A DNA stretch of 64,000 bases from Diphasiastrum complanatum (GCA_029204225.1 CM055097.1:49920600-49984599); one strand, 5' to 3'; positions 34,733 through 46,761 are shown, counted from the stretch's first letter. A program made the numbers and translations. The notes: a model not told the origin generated them from the sequence alone.

Positions 34733-35632
34733 TTTACTTAGCTAAATAATCAATATTTACGCGTAATGAGGGAGAGGGCTTAAGACGTCACCTCGACTAG
34801 GAATACTAGTTATTCAGATGGTAAAATCTATCTTTGATAATTGTCGACAAAAATTGAGTAAAAAAGCTTTAATTTCACAATGGAATTTGCCTCATATCAA
34901 CTTCAGTAGGAAATTTAGACCTTATATATATCACCCCTTCATTGCAAAACTTCAATAATTAAGTAGCAACTGCACTTCAAATTGCAAGTTTTGAAATGAC
35001 AAAACTTCAGTTCTAAATTTTTTATAGTTCCAAGTCATTTAGAGCTCTTAAAATCGACAATTTTAATAGAAAGGTGTAAGCTGTCCTTAATGCATATTGA
35101 GGTCTCCCAACTAAAAACTTAATAGGTTTTTCTGCCAAAGTCCGAATCAAAAGATTTTTAGTGAAAAATGGAGCTAAGTTAGTGGACAATAGTTCTGTAT
35201 GGCTTTTGTTCCGACATAAACAGATTCCTTATGCAAAATTAAGCCTCTTTTATTGAGTTTTCTCCCAATTTCAGCACAGTGAGTATGTCCTAAAATTTTC
35301 GGACTACCCTTAGGGACCACAACACTTAAAAACTTATGCAAAACCATCAAACAATTACCAATTGAAGTTTCTTTTGGGGCACACAAATTTTTCATGGGTC
35401 ATTTCTCTCACTTTTCCAACATCTTCCATGCTCTCCCCTCTCTGGATCTGGATTGCAATTAATGCTAGCCTGCTTTGTGTGAGAGATTTCAGCTAGTTTA
35501 GTCTAGTTTAGTCATATTTTGGTAAATTGTGAATATGAGGCCAAAACTCATTTTAGACTTAGACATAAAACTTTTTGAAGTTATATTAGTTTAAAATATA
35601 TTCAATAAACACTTTTTGAAAGTGTAGGAAAG
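34733..35632. other. AT-rich leader or spacer
   Basis: No primer site or LTR end is recognised upstream of the gag at 34732. No coding frame. Confidence 0.35.
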
Positions 35633-36544
35633 TTGGTAGTCGAGTTTGAGAGAGATTCAAATTTGGACTTTGGGTACATTGAATCTAGACCCAGAAATAG
35701 TAGGGTTTACATTTTGGAGGGAAATCCAAGTGACCAAATAGAGTCTGGAGCTGTTATAAAAGGATGTAAGTCATGGAGAGACACATCTTCTCTCTTTTCT
35801 CTCTCATTTCATTATTATACATGGTTCTCTTTGGGTTCTACTACTCATTGGTGCACTCTCATGATGTTATGTTGCAATTCTATGTGTAGAATGATCATTT
35901 ATTGCTATTTTTGGCTCCACACATGTGACATAAAGAGAGTAGATCAAATGGTTCTATCAGGAGACTTGGTGAGGGAGATAGTCACAAGTCAAGAAGAAAA
36001 GTATGTGAAGAGTTCAAAGTAGGATGTTCTTTGAATGATGTCATTGTGAGATGATAGTGAGGAAGACTCATTATCATATGAGTCATTACCTAAATCATTG
36101 AGTAGAATTTCTTGTTTGAAAAAAGAGAGTACTTCAATAATCCTTATGTTGAAGGTACTAATCATTTTTTTCATGGCTTCTAATGTCTTTGAGGTTTCTA
36201 ATTCTTATGATGCAATCATTAAGAGGGAGTCTTATGAAGGAAAGAGCAATGGAAGATTGGTTCTTGGGAAGATCCAAGGCATGGATCTCACATCTCTTCA
36301 TCAACTCAAAGGATTCTATGATTATGAATTGATCACTCATGATTGAGATGGCAAAAGGTTGGTTGGAGAAGACTACTTGGAGCAAATCGAGAGGCAATTT
36401 CTTCAAGGCAAGGGAAATCTCATTGGTGAGCTTATTGAGGTATTTTATGGACTCAAGAGGTTGGTTTTATTAGGTTTGATACTCATCTTCACCTACTCTA
36501 CTTCATGTTGGATGGAAAGTTTGAAATCTATCTTTGGTTTATGA
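35633..36544 (+). other. Unrecognised open frames, first block
   Basis: One frame carries three open stretches (35633-36022, 36098-36346, 36359-36544) separated by a few stops. The peptides (for example V-L-G-K-I-Q-G-M-D-L-T-S-L-H-Q-L-K-G-F) match no family I know. The shared frame suggests a decayed gene or an intron-containing one. I assign no function. Confidence 0.25.
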
Positions 36545-36998
36545 TGGTGCCACCAATGACATTGGTTTCACTAACCTTTGTGGAAATTCAAGATCAAGCA
36601 TTGATGAGATCTTGTTGGATCTAGATCATGTTCTTGAGAGGAAGTATTTTCAAAGGTTTAGGTCTGAATATATTCATATCTTTGATATCTTTGATGATCA
36701 AGAGAAAGGTAAGCAAGTGGAAGCGACTCACTTTGCTTTACTCACATGTTTTGGAGAATCTTCTTGTGGAGATGATGCTATGCAAGTGGATATTGGTTCT
36801 CATAGTTTTCATGTTGAAAAATTAAGTAATGGATCTAAAAAACAATGTCTACTCAATGACTTTGATGGTCAAGAGGAAGATCAAGAGGTTGGTCTCAAAG
36901 GGCTTCAACAACACAAAAGGAAAGGTGGCAATTTGGAGCTAGTCAAGAGCATCAAAGGAAGGTTATTTGGCAAAGATGTTTTGGATGCGTTTTTGTAG
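36534..36998 (+). CDS. Unrecognised 154-codon frame, acidic
   Basis: The first codon is TTG, not ATG. The middle reads D-D-Q-E-K-G-K-Q-V, F-A-L-L-T-C-F-G-E-S-S-C-G-D-D-A-M-Q. This weakly resembles the integrase-RT linker of the copia element at 828-7256 (D-E-K-G-K-Q-V, F-A-F-L-T-S-F-D-E-P-T-C-V-G-E-A-I-Q), but no RT follows. The tail is basic (Q-Q-H-K-R-K-G-G). It could be a highly diverged retroelement fragment or an unknown gene. Confidence 0.3.
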   Translation: MVYDGATNDIGFTNLCGNSRSSIDEILLDLDHVLERKYFQRFRSEYIHIFDIFDDQEKGKQVEATHFALLTCFGESSCGDDAMQVDIGSHSFHVEKLSNGSKKQCLLNDFDGQEEDQEVGLKGLQQHKRKGGNLELVKSIKGRLFGKDVLDAFL

Positions 36999-37061
36999 GA
37001 GTCTTTAAACTCAAGTAAGTTAAAAGGAGCAGCAAGGAAGTATTGTTCAAGTTTACTTTAC

Positions 37062-37658
37062 TTGTTCTATCTCATGTTTGAGCTATTTCATATGGATGTG
37101 TGCAAATTGTCAAGATATGGACAAACTAGCTACATTGTCTTGCAATATTTTATTGTTGGAGTTGTAGTAGCATTCTTGGCTGGTTTTTCTGATGGAAATG
37201 AAGCTATTGGAGGTTCATTATGTCACTCATCCATGCCTAAGTTCTCAAGTGTTGAGCTACTTGGTGCCAATACTTGGAGATTGTCGATTTTTGGTGAATT
37301 CATGGTCATTTTCTTGTGTCAAGCAGATCTTGAAGATGGACTAGTGCAACCTACTTGGTTTATGGAGTCATGTGGTGCTGGATTTGCATCATTAATGTAC
37401 TCACCTACTCATGTATTTCCAAGGTTTGATGGTTTCTTGTGGCAAGATGGAGATGGAGGCTCATTCATGGAGTTTTATGGTGGAGATATATCAAGACAGG
37501 ACAAAGTTGGAGGAGACAAGCAAGCAAATGGTCATCACTCACATTTATTGTTTGGTTGTTGTAATTTTCCAGAGAGTTCAAAGTTTGAAACATGGAGGAA
37601 TAATTTTATTCACATGATTGATACTTTCAATGTTGCCTTTTTTTCTTGTAAAATTTGA
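37062..37658 (+). CDS. Unrecognised 198-codon frame with one hydrophobic segment
   Basis: It lies in the same frame as the previous block, 63 bp downstream. A hydrophobic stretch Y-I-V-L-Q-Y-F-I-V-G-V-V-V-A-F-L-A-G-F (residues 23-41) could be a membrane segment, followed by a Gly/Phe-rich region (F-D-G-F-L-W-Q-D-G-D-G-G-S-F). No known domain is recognised. It is the longest intact frame in the window that I cannot tie to a transposon. Confidence 0.3.
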   Translation: MFYLMFELFHMDVCKLSRYGQTSYIVLQYFIVGVVVAFLAGFSDGNEAIGGSLCHSSMPKFSSVELLGANTWRLSIFGEFMVIFLCQADLEDGLVQPTWFMESCGAGFASLMYSPTHVFPRFDGFLWQDGDGGSFMEFYGGDISRQDKVGGDKQANGHHSHLLFGCCNFPESSKFETWRNNFIHMIDTFNVAFFSCKI

Positions 37659-39695
37659 AACAATGGCAATAATCTAGAATACAAAAGATATATTATCCCT
37701 TTGTCACCAATATACTTAATATTTTCAAAAGAAGAATGCTAGCAAGTACTTTACTCCATCTATACACTACAGAAAATCAACTAATGTGCATCATGATATC
37801 TCCATATTTTTATTTATTAAAGACCCTTGACATGAAAAACAAAAATTGTTTTGTATAATCTAAAAATAATTTTTATGTTTTTCATGTACACAGATGAAAT
37901 AGACATTGCTCAATTAGGTGATTACATTTCATAAATAAGATTCCAAACAGTAGACAAAACATAAAAACTATGGTATCTTTATTTTAAATTGATTATAGAC
38001 ATTCTTTTCTATGATACATTTTTGTTCTCTATCCACAAAGACAACCTTGTGTCTTGAAATGAAAATCATTCTTGATATGGTTGTCTACAAAAAATATCGC
38101 TACTTTTCTTGCCTATAATTACTAATTGGAATGTTAAGCTGGTTTAATTTGTATTAAGAAAACAAGGATATATCCATAGAATTGAAAAAATTGACCTAAA
38201 AATATATATATATGTATATTTGAAATAATATTCCCTTTCAGATGTCAAAATGCTTGATAGTTTTTAATTTTTAATTGAAACAACATCATTTGACTGGTGT
38301 GTTTACTACATGCATCCATGATTGAAGAGTCAATGTCAATGTTCTCAATGGAAACCTAGCATCAAGTGTAATAGTTTGATTTATTGGATTTGTATCATCA
38401 ATTTGGAAATTCAAGTTGTAAAAATAATTAATATAGCTTAAAATAAATCACCAGCAAAAGCTTTCCAAACCCATATGAATTAGCTCCTTGAGTTTTAAAT
38501 ATTATATAGCTATTATTTATACAGCCTCCTAACATATCAATTGAATAATGCTTGTGCGCACGAGTTTATTAATTATAATGCCAAATTGCATCCAATATCT
38601 ATTCTCAATACTCTCTTATTTTCTTTTATGTGGATATATGTTTATCATTTATGTTGGATGATGGCTCTACGCATATTTTGCATTAAATATACATGCAAAG
38701 GTCACATTGATATGACTTTTGGCAATCACGATTTGAAATATTTTTTATCAAATTAGATATTATTAAAACCTAGAACACTTGCTTGACCAAAATACACAAA
38801 CATTACAATACTCATATAGCTTAACTTGTAAGTTTTCATCAATCAGAATGATAATATCATATAGACATCATGAAATGATTTTCACATAGAAATAAAAAAA
38901 TATCAACAAATAGAAAGATGGTATATATTTTAGATATCAAATCTAAATGGCTTAGAAAAATATTGTTTGTTAACATTAGCTTCTTGAATTTATTACAAAA
39001 ATTAATCAAACCATGTGCCTTTCTTGCAAACTAGCTATGTGATTGCATTAGGAGACAAGAACAATGGTAATAGCAATCAATCAAGTAATAAAGATGGTAA
39101 AGATTATTGACATAGTTTGAGGACTAGCAGAAGGCAAGTTAGTGAAAGAGAAATAGAATGACTCATCTCGCTCCCAAGGTTAATCAATTATCTTGAAAGA
39201 TAGAAAAGGTTAGTCTTTGCGTAAAGTAATTTCATGCTTTGCAAAAGATAGACAAGAGAGCTATAACAATATTGAGAAGAGAAATAAAAAAATGACTAGA
39301 CCACACCCTTTGCTCTTAACACAAAACATACTATAAATCCAAGCAAAAATCAATCTACAAAAGTTTTCTTTTAAAGAGGTGGAACAAGAGCCAATATCTA
39401 TGTGTTGCACTATCCCAATTGTTATTTTGAATGTGGAGAAAGAAAACATTCATAGAATTGGATTATCAATGCACTACACTTTTAAAAAAATATGCAAAAA
39501 GATGAAAAAATCTTGAGGCCAAGCATAAGGAATAAATCTTGTGTGAAAACCAACTATATATGTAGGATAAAAATTTAATAAGAAGGACTTTCATGATGAC
39601 ATGTACTACACACATGTAGGACTTCTCAACATTTTGTGGGGAGATTACATTACTCTTTCTCTTGGTAATCAAATTTCATATGACAAGTATCTGTG
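37659..39695. other. AT-rich DNA, nothing recognised
   Basis: About 2 kb with stops in all frames. I see no LTR ends, primer sites or tandem repeats. Confidence 0.5.
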
Positions 39696-40015
39696 GGGGA
39701 GAAAAAAAAGTCTTGAATTTCACATGTGTGGGACACCCTAGAAGTGTGATTGATCTCCTAAGATGTGAGTGATTGCACAATAGATCAAGCATAGATTGAA
39801 TTCCAAGATCTAGCCCACAAATCTAAGACAAGAACACAATGAAACACGCATATATCATTCATCAAAGTACATTCACACGTGGAGACTTGTGGATAAAATA
39901 ACTAAGTACAAAAAAACCTTGCTTTTGTATAGAGAGAGAATCCAAGCAGCAATCCTCATGTAGAAATCTTCAGGTAGAGAGAGAAAGCTTTTCAAAATAG
40001 TTCAAAATGTAGAGC
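39696..40015 (-). repeat. LTR, first part (interrupted)
   Basis: CACATGTGTGGGACACC, gattgcacaatag, caaagtacattc and gtagagagagaa occur in the same order as in the LTR at 8940-9250. The similarity stops about 40010 and resumes at 41297, so a copia fragment lies inside the LTR. Confidence 0.5.
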
Positions 40016-40019
40016 ATTT

Positions 40020-40390
40020 ATGGTCAAAGATCAAAGCGCATTTTTGGATGATTCGTGGTTTCTCGATTCTGGAGCAACTCAACATATGACCAATCAACGT
40101 GAGATCTTCAACTCTTACACACCTTACAGCACAAATAAATTTGTTCATCTTGGTGACAATGGTACTCACACTATTGAAGGTGGAGGTACTGTAAGATTGC
40201 GATTTTAGCATGATCAATTCAAATTACTATCAAAAGTCTTATATGTTTCTAAACTCTCTACAAATCTGTTATCAGTAAGTAGAATCACAGATTTAGGTCA
40301 TAAGGTAAAATTCGGATATGATTAATGCAGAATTATTGATAGGAGTGATAAGATCCTTGCACTTGGCAAGAGACAGGGTTACTTATATAG
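40020..40390 (+). pseudogene. Copia protease fragment
   Basis: Plus strand: D-S-W-F-L-D-S-G-A-T-Q-H-M-T (retroviral-type aspartic protease active site D-S-G-A), H-L-G-D-N-G-T-H-T-I-E-G-G-G-T-V, a TAG stop at 40206, V-L-Y-V-S-K-L-S-T-N-L-L-S-V-S-R, and G-K-R-Q-G-Y-L-Y-R-L up to about 40393. Gag, integrase and RT are absent in this orientation. The next piece is gag on the opposite strand. Confidence 0.8.
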
Positions 40391-41256
40391 ATTGGCACAC
40401 TGTTATTTGCCACTTCGACCTTGGGAGATGATGAGACCGCGTTTGCTTGTTGAACAGGTTGCTTGGCTGCGTTCTTTGCTTGGAGAATTCGGCAATTCTT
40501 GATCTCATGGTTATTGCTCTTGCAATACCTGCAAAACATCTTTTTCTTCAACTGTGCATTCGATGATTGTTCTTGACCCTGAGTCGGCTTCTGATTCGCT
40601 GTGGCCTTCTTGGAACATTTCTGCTTCTGTGGATTCGAGCCTTTGTTGACATATAGAGCCTGAGAGGAGGAAGTAGACGAAGTGTCTTGACTTCTTCTAT
40701 TGTCTTCTTGTAACAACATAGTGATACCTCTAGTAAGAGTTAAATCTAAGACTGTCGATATGATCATCACCCAGTTCTCATATGTAGAGGGCAAGCTTGA
40801 AAACAGTGTCATAATTGCGTCTTGATTGTCTATGACTGATTTGACAGCGGCCATCTGTTGCAAGAGATTCTTAAACTGGTTAATGTGACTTTGAAGAGAA
40901 TCACTAGTAGACATTTTGAATGTGAAGAATTTTCTTCGTAGATGTAACTTAGTAGTTACGTCCCTCATGTCATATAGTGAGTTCAAGATGTCCCAAACGT
41001 CTCTTGAAATTTTAGCTTCAGCTACAGCTATGTGTCCAATCTGTGTATCTGATATATTGAGGATAATAAGCACAAAAGCTTTACCGTCCTTCGATTTTCA
41101 CTTTGAGTCGTTGTCTTCAGGTTTTACTTCTGTACCCATAACAACATCCCATAAGTCATTGGTGATTAGCAAGGTCTTCATCTTAGATTTTCACAAATGA
41201 TAATTGGATCCATTCAGCTTGTCTGCAATAAGACCAACTTTACTTTGAGAATCCAT
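40391..41256 (-). pseudogene. Copia gag, opposite to the protease fragment
   Basis: The ATG at 41256 begins M-D-S-Q-S-K-V-G-L-I-A-D-K-L-N-G-S-N-Y. After one stop (near 41100) it is open to about 40400. UBN2-type core: L-H-L-R-R-K-F-F-T-F-K-M, Q-M-A-A-V, S-L-P-S-T-Y-E-N-W. A Ser/Lys/Gln-rich linker leads to the zinc knuckle CRYCKSNNHEIKNC at about 40538-40497. The piece at 10530-10696 is the same family. Only leader-like debris lies to the right, and no pol follows on this strand. Confidence 0.82.
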
Positions 41257-41296
41257 CTAGAACTTAGTCTGTCAATTGTATCGATGACGCTAAGAA

Positions 41297-41797
41297 CTCC
41301 AAATACCTTATGTAGAAGTAGCAACTCGCAGTAAAGGGGAGTGAAACATAATTGGACCCCTTCTTTTCCTCCTCTTGATTTGATTGGTTGAATGACTTAT
41401 GAGCCCTAAAACTTGATTGGACCAATTTGGTGGATTTCTAACTTTTGATTGGTCACTAGCTCTCATGCCAACACATAGGAAAATGTCACACATTCAACCT
41501 CATCATGACAAATGTAACAAGCCTAACCTAGCTAGAGCCACATCAAATCCTACTTTTGGCATAATCATGACTTTACATGTGTACTTGCCCATTTTGCCTC
41601 TAAAGTCAATATTGGCCCTATCTCCTACTAACATGTGGATAGATGTCTACAAAATTTCAAGTATCCCTAACTCAACATAGATCCAACATGATTATTAATA
41701 CTTTCCACATGTGGAAACATGCTCCACACATGTGAGAATTCCATATGTACAAGGATATGCAAAATACTAAAGCTAGATTTTGCCAACTTTTCACACT
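41297..41797 (-). repeat. LTR, second part, with 3' LTR end
   Basis: It resumes the LTR family of 9300-9555. (A/G)ATTGG motifs at 41350, 41382, 41415 and 41447 are 32-33 bp apart. TTTCCACATGTGGAAA is at about 41701. It ends AACTTTTCACA followed by CTCCTC (GAGGAG on the minus strand, a purine tract), so it is the 3' LTR of a minus element. Confidence 0.55.
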
Positions 41798-42633
41798 CCT
41801 CAAAAACTAGCTTGATGAGATACTAGATAAAACAAGAAACTTGTGAAACGTATTGAGTGGATCCTTTGGTATGAATGTGATGTGAAGGCCACCAATTACA
41901 TGATAGGATTTCTTTGGTTCTAATCCATTGCCAACTCCTTGAATGAGCATTCCAGCAATTTGTCACCATTTCCTTTTGTTCCCTCCATGCTTGAAGATGA
42001 TCTTGGGCTTGAAAGTTCCACTTCCTTGAGAATAGCTGCACCATAAGGAGAGAAATCCGAGGCCTCCATGCCTCATGATGACCATGAAGATCAAGATCGC
42101 AAAATGGACAAAAGTGTTGATTGCCAAGATTTTGCATACTAGCTTGACTAGTCCACGTACTATGAACTTTTTCATCTAATCTTGAAAGTGTTGGAGGTGG
42201 AACGCAAACGAAGGAACAGAGAAGAAAATAGGTGCAGAACAAATCTCCCATTAGTATGGGCTGCTATGGGCAAGAACAGACTAAAAGAATGTAAATGCAG
42301 AAATATAATCACATCTCAAGCGTTCTCACCTACAGGATCTTAAAAATAATTCATACTCAAATAATTATGAGTACAGTCCGCTGAAGAGATTAGATAAAGT
42401 GTGGTATTATTGTTTGTTAGTTTCACTAAGAAGTTCAGTTCGGAATTTTAGAGTAATAACGTAGTATGATAATGTTGTTCCTCATGCGTCCAAGATAGTT
42501 GTTGTTTGATCAGATACTAAGGAGTGTAGATGTCCGTGATCTGCTCAAAGTGAGTGAACCAGCATGAATAAGCAGTAGAACATGTAATCAAATCACAACA
42601 TGCATACATCTACGTTAGACACAGATGAACGAG
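41798..42633. other. Non-coding spacer
   Basis: No pol coding is seen to the right of the purine tract, where a minus element should continue. It may be a non-autonomous element body. Frames at 41823-42251 lack motifs. Confidence 0.35.
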
Positions 42634-45616
42634 CGTGTCAAGTCTCATGCCTTATGTAGGTACAAAAAGAGCAATATATTCTGCAAATGATGTTGAGTGT
42701 AGAATTGAAGGGATAAGTAGTATTCCATTGAATGCATCATCATCAAAAACTTTGTGTTTGCATGATGTACTTTATGTACCTAAACTAACCAAGAACCTCA
42801 TTAGTGTAGGACAATTCTTTGACAGTATTTTGGATGTCAAATTTCATGATGACAAATGTGGAATCTCGAGGGAGAATGAGGTGACAGCTTGAGGGTCTAG
42901 ATTTGGAAAGCTTTACAAGTTAGATCCTAGAGAGAATGCTAACATATGTGATGTTGCTTATGAGACCAAGGTTCATCAAGAAGATCTATGGCATAAAAGA
43001 TTGGGCCATCCCAACTTTAAAGCCATGCAATTAATGGTCAAGGAAGGAAAAGCAATTGGATTACCAAAGTCTATGGCGAAGGAGCTGCAACCATGTGAAG
43101 CATGTGTTTTGGCCAAAGCTCATTGAAGACCTTTTCCAAGATCTAGCATCAAGACTCATCAACCACTTGAGCTCGTGCATTCAGATGTTCACTTCTCTTC
43201 TTCCAAGAGCAAAGGAGGAGCAATATGTTTTGTGTCCTTCATAGATGATTATACAAAATTTTCTTGGATTTATCTTCTATCTTCTAAAGCCATGTTTTTG
43301 ATGTCTTCCTTACATTCAAAGCATATGTTGAAAAGCAATTTTCTATTAAACTAAAAGCTTTGAGATGTGATAGTGGAGGTGAATATACCTCTAATAAGTT
43401 TAATGGCTATTGTGAGCAAGAGCGAATAAAAATAAAGTTGTCATGTTCTTATACTCCTCAGCAAAATAAAGTTGTTGAAAGAAAAAATAGAACACTATGT
43501 GAATGTGCAAAAGCCATTAGGCTAGAAGCATCTTTACACAAGGAATTTTGGGGAGAAGCAGTTGCATGTGCTAATTATCTTTGTAATAGGCTTCCAAATC
43601 TTGCTATAGAAGGAAGAACACCATATGAAATGGTGTACAAAGAAAAGCCTAAGGTAGATCATCTTAGGATCTTTGGTTGTTTCTGCTATGTGCATGTTCC
43701 TTCAAAGACTAGGAAAAAGGATGATCCTAGTGCTATTGAAGGCATTTTTGTTGGATATGCGTCTTCTAAGAAAGCATATAAAGTTTATGTACCCTCTACT
43801 AACAAGAATGTTGTAAGTAGAGATGTGATCTTCCATGAAGATCAAAAATATAACTTGGATGAGGCAAAGATCAAAGAGTCTCATGCAGGATCTACCATTA
43901 TCAATCTTGATGTTGTTCAAGATGTGTTGGGGTCGAGGCTTGAGGAGGAGCGACCTCAAGCACTTGCACCTAGAAGGTCCACAAGAGAAAGATCCGAGCC
44001 AAGTAGGCTCACATATGTGGAGAGAGGAAAGCAAGTGGAGGATGTAGGAGGCACTTCTTATCATGCATTCTTCATATCACATGAAGAGCCAAGAGATGTC
44101 CAAGAAGCACTTCAATCCAAGGAGTGGGTTGAAGCAATGACCCTTGATGTCAAACCATACATGGGAGCTTGTCAATCCACCTAGCAACATGCACGTCATT
44201 GGATGCAAATGGGAGTTCAGGATCAAATACAACAATGATGGATCCATCCACAAATTCAAAGCAAGACTTTATGCCAAAGAATATTCTCAGGTCAAAGGTC
44301 TTGATAATGAAGACACTTTTGCACCTGTTGCAAAAATGGTAACTATAAGAATTCTCATTTCACTTGCATGTTATCACAATTTGAGGATGTTTCAACTTGA
44401 TGTATCTAATGCTTTCCTCAATGGTTATCTTGAGGAGGAGATCTACATTGAGCAACCACCTAGATTTGTGAAAGTTGGTGAAGAAGCAAAAGTATGTCTT
44501 TTGTTTAAAAGTCTTTATGGACTAAAACAAGCACCAAGGTCTTGGTATGCAAGGCTAAACTCTTTTCTTGTATCACTCGGATTTCATCTTAGTGATTATG
44601 ATCCATCATTGTACATTAAGTTTGTAAATAACTCTTTAGTTATTCTTCTTATTTATGTAATTGACATAATTTTTAGTGGAAATGATTTGGAGCTAGTTGA
44701 GAAAACAAAATGTGCACTTGGTAGTGAATTTAGAATGCAAGATCTAGGAATTCTTCACTACATCTTAGGCCTAGAAATTGACTTTTGGAAAGATTATGCT
44801 TTTGTAAGTCAAAGTAGATAAGCTCTTTCCATGCTTAAGAAATTTCAAATGGAAAAGTGTAAGGGCATAGATACTCCAATGGAGCATATTGTAAAAGTTC
44901 CTATAAAAGAGGATGAAAGATCCTTCAAGAACATCCCTCTTTATAGGAGTCTTATTGGCTCCATCATTTGGTTAACTGTAACTAGGCTAGATTTAAGTTT
45001 TAGTGTGCATAAATTAAGCCAATTCATGCAAGATTCAAAGATTTTTCATTGGAAGTTGGCAAAAAGAATCTTGAGATATGTATCTTCCACCTTAGACTAT
45101 GGATTGATCTGAAAAGAAGAAGATCTAACATTGGTTGCATTTTCAGACTCCGATTTTGCAGGAGACAAAGTGGATAGGAAATCCACAAGTGCATACACAG
45201 TTTTTACTGGAGGAAATCTAGTTTCTTGGCTATCCAAGAAGCAAGCAACTATATCCTTGTCATCCTATGAAGCAGAGTACAAAGCTCTTACAACTACCAC
45301 AAAGGAGGTCCTATGGATCAAGTGGCTACTCATGGAACTAAGGTGAATTGAAGATGAAGACCTACCTATTATCAATAATGATAACATCTCATCTCAGGCT
45401 CTTGCAAACAATCTTGTATTTCATGCAAGAAGCAGACACATTGAGGTAGCACACCACTTTGTAAGAGAGAAAGTGGTTGAGCTAGAGATCTTGTTGGAGC
45501 ATGTTGAATCATCACCTTGTGTTGTAGATCTACTCACAAAACCATTGCTCAAGAATGTATTTGTCAAGATGAGATCAAATCTTGGCTTAATCTCAAAGTC
45601 CATAGTAAGTAGATAG
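42634..45616 (+). pseudogene. Plus-strand copia pol (element C), 5' end missing
   Basis: It starts inside the protease region (Y-S-A-N-D-V-E-C-R-I-E-G-I). Pre-integrase: L-W-H-K-R-L-G-H-P-N-F and C-E-A-C. Integrase: V-H-S-D-V-H (Asp 1), F-I-D-D-Y-T, C-D-S-G-G-E-Y (Asp 2, Asn changed to Ser) and K-V-V-E-R-K-N (Glu). Long open stretch 43360-44184. RT is in the next frame from 44144, with Q-L-D-V-S-N-A-F-L and Y-V-I-D at about 44655, where the first Asp of Y-V-D-D is Ile. RNase H runs D-S-D-F-A-G-D-K to the stop at 45614-45616. Breaks at about 42891, 43125, 43290, 44180, 44821 and 45112. Gag and the 5' LTR are absent. Confidence 0.87.
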
Positions 45617-45620
45617 ATAT

Positions 45621-45631
45621 ATTTTAAGGAG
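45621..45631 (+). other. Polypurine tract of element C
   Basis: ATTTTAAGGAG directly before TGTGAAGAC. Confidence 0.6.
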
Positions 45632-46272
45632 TGTGAAGACTTGTAAAAAATATATTTCTATGTTCACTTTGGGGGCTATGCTCATGTTATTTTCATTGTG
45701 CATATTTGAGGTATGTCAATTGAGCACATAACCTTGTAGAATAGGTCAAGTTTGTGTTAGGTAGATTTAGATGTGTTGGCATGCAAAGTTAGGTAGAATG
45801 TAACTAGGAAAATTCTACACATGTCTAGTTTATCTAGGAAAAGATATGCAATTCTCGCCACATCATGCATGTACTTTGAGATGTGGATCTATGATAGTAG
45901 AGTCAACCAAATGATGTTGATCAACCATTTATCACATGCAAATCCACCTTGGAACTCGAGCCTCACGATGTAGGAATTTTGGATGGTTCTCCATACAAGA
46001 ATAGAGGATTCTCCCTACACGAGTGGTTTTTTGGTTGTACATTCTCTCTCTACCCAAGAGCAAGTTGATTTTTCCATAATGAAAACCTAGAAATATTCTT
46101 GGACATTATCTCTCATAGTGAATACTTAGTTTTTTGAGCCTATGATATGCTATTGTGCTCTTATCTTAAATTGTCAAGCTAATTTGTTGTTTGATCATTC
46201 ATGTGCAATCACAACACCTCATAAGATCCATTAAAGGTGTGTTGAGAAGTTCACATGTGCCCAAACTTCACA
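45632..46272 (+). repeat. 3' LTR of element C
   Basis: TGTGAAGACTTG...CAAACTTCACA, 641 bp with TG...CA ends. It contains TTCACATGTG near the right end and TTCTCTCTCTACCC at about 46042, the complement of the GAGAGA block of the other LTRs of this type. Immediately to the right, sequence of a chromovirus LTR begins in mid-element, so element C was inserted there. Confidence 0.78.
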
Positions 46273-46761
46273 AGCATGAAAGTAGAGTGAGAGCCTGGCA
46301 ATGAATCAATCACAAATGTGAGGAGTAGGGTGAGTTTGGCCTCTTCTTATAGAGCCATGAACCACCTGTGCACATAGACATGCAAGGTCTTAACTCTCCT
46401 ATACTTAGATTCCCTATGCTTAGATCCTCTATTCATAGAATTGCTATTGTTAACTCTACAAATGCACATGTCCTAAACCTTGTACTACCTCCATTTAGTG
46501 TGTTCTGGGCCCTTCAAGGATATTAGTTACTTTCGGGTCACGTCCAGTATGACGTGGCATAACTATCAATAACTCTACACATGCACATGTCCTAAACCTT
46601 GTACTAACTCCATTTAGTGTGTTCTGGGCCCTACAAAGATATTAGTTACTTTCTGGTCATGTCCAGTATGACGTGGCATAACTAACAGCTTGTTTCACTG
46701 GAGTACCGTGTATCCAAGCTAGGAGTATACTGAATCCTATGTATTGGTCATGAACATAACG
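46273..46761 (-). repeat. Chromovirus LTR (truncated), minus orientation
   Basis: Reverse-complement homologue of 29087-29476. AGCATGAA-GTAGAGTGAGAGC pairs with GCTCTCACTCTACATTCATGCT. The right end CATAACG corresponds to the LTR start TGTTATG with one change, followed by a purine tract complement TTCTTCCCTCC. The left part is cut off by element C. Confidence 0.75.
46451..46688. repeat. 119-bp tandem duplication in the chromovirus LTR
   Basis: Units 46451-46569 and 46570-46688 begin TAACTCTACA-ATGCACATG and share TTTAGTGTGTTCTGGGCCC and GTATGACGTGGCATAACTA. The other copy of this LTR (29164-29283) has a single unit. Confidence 0.88.
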
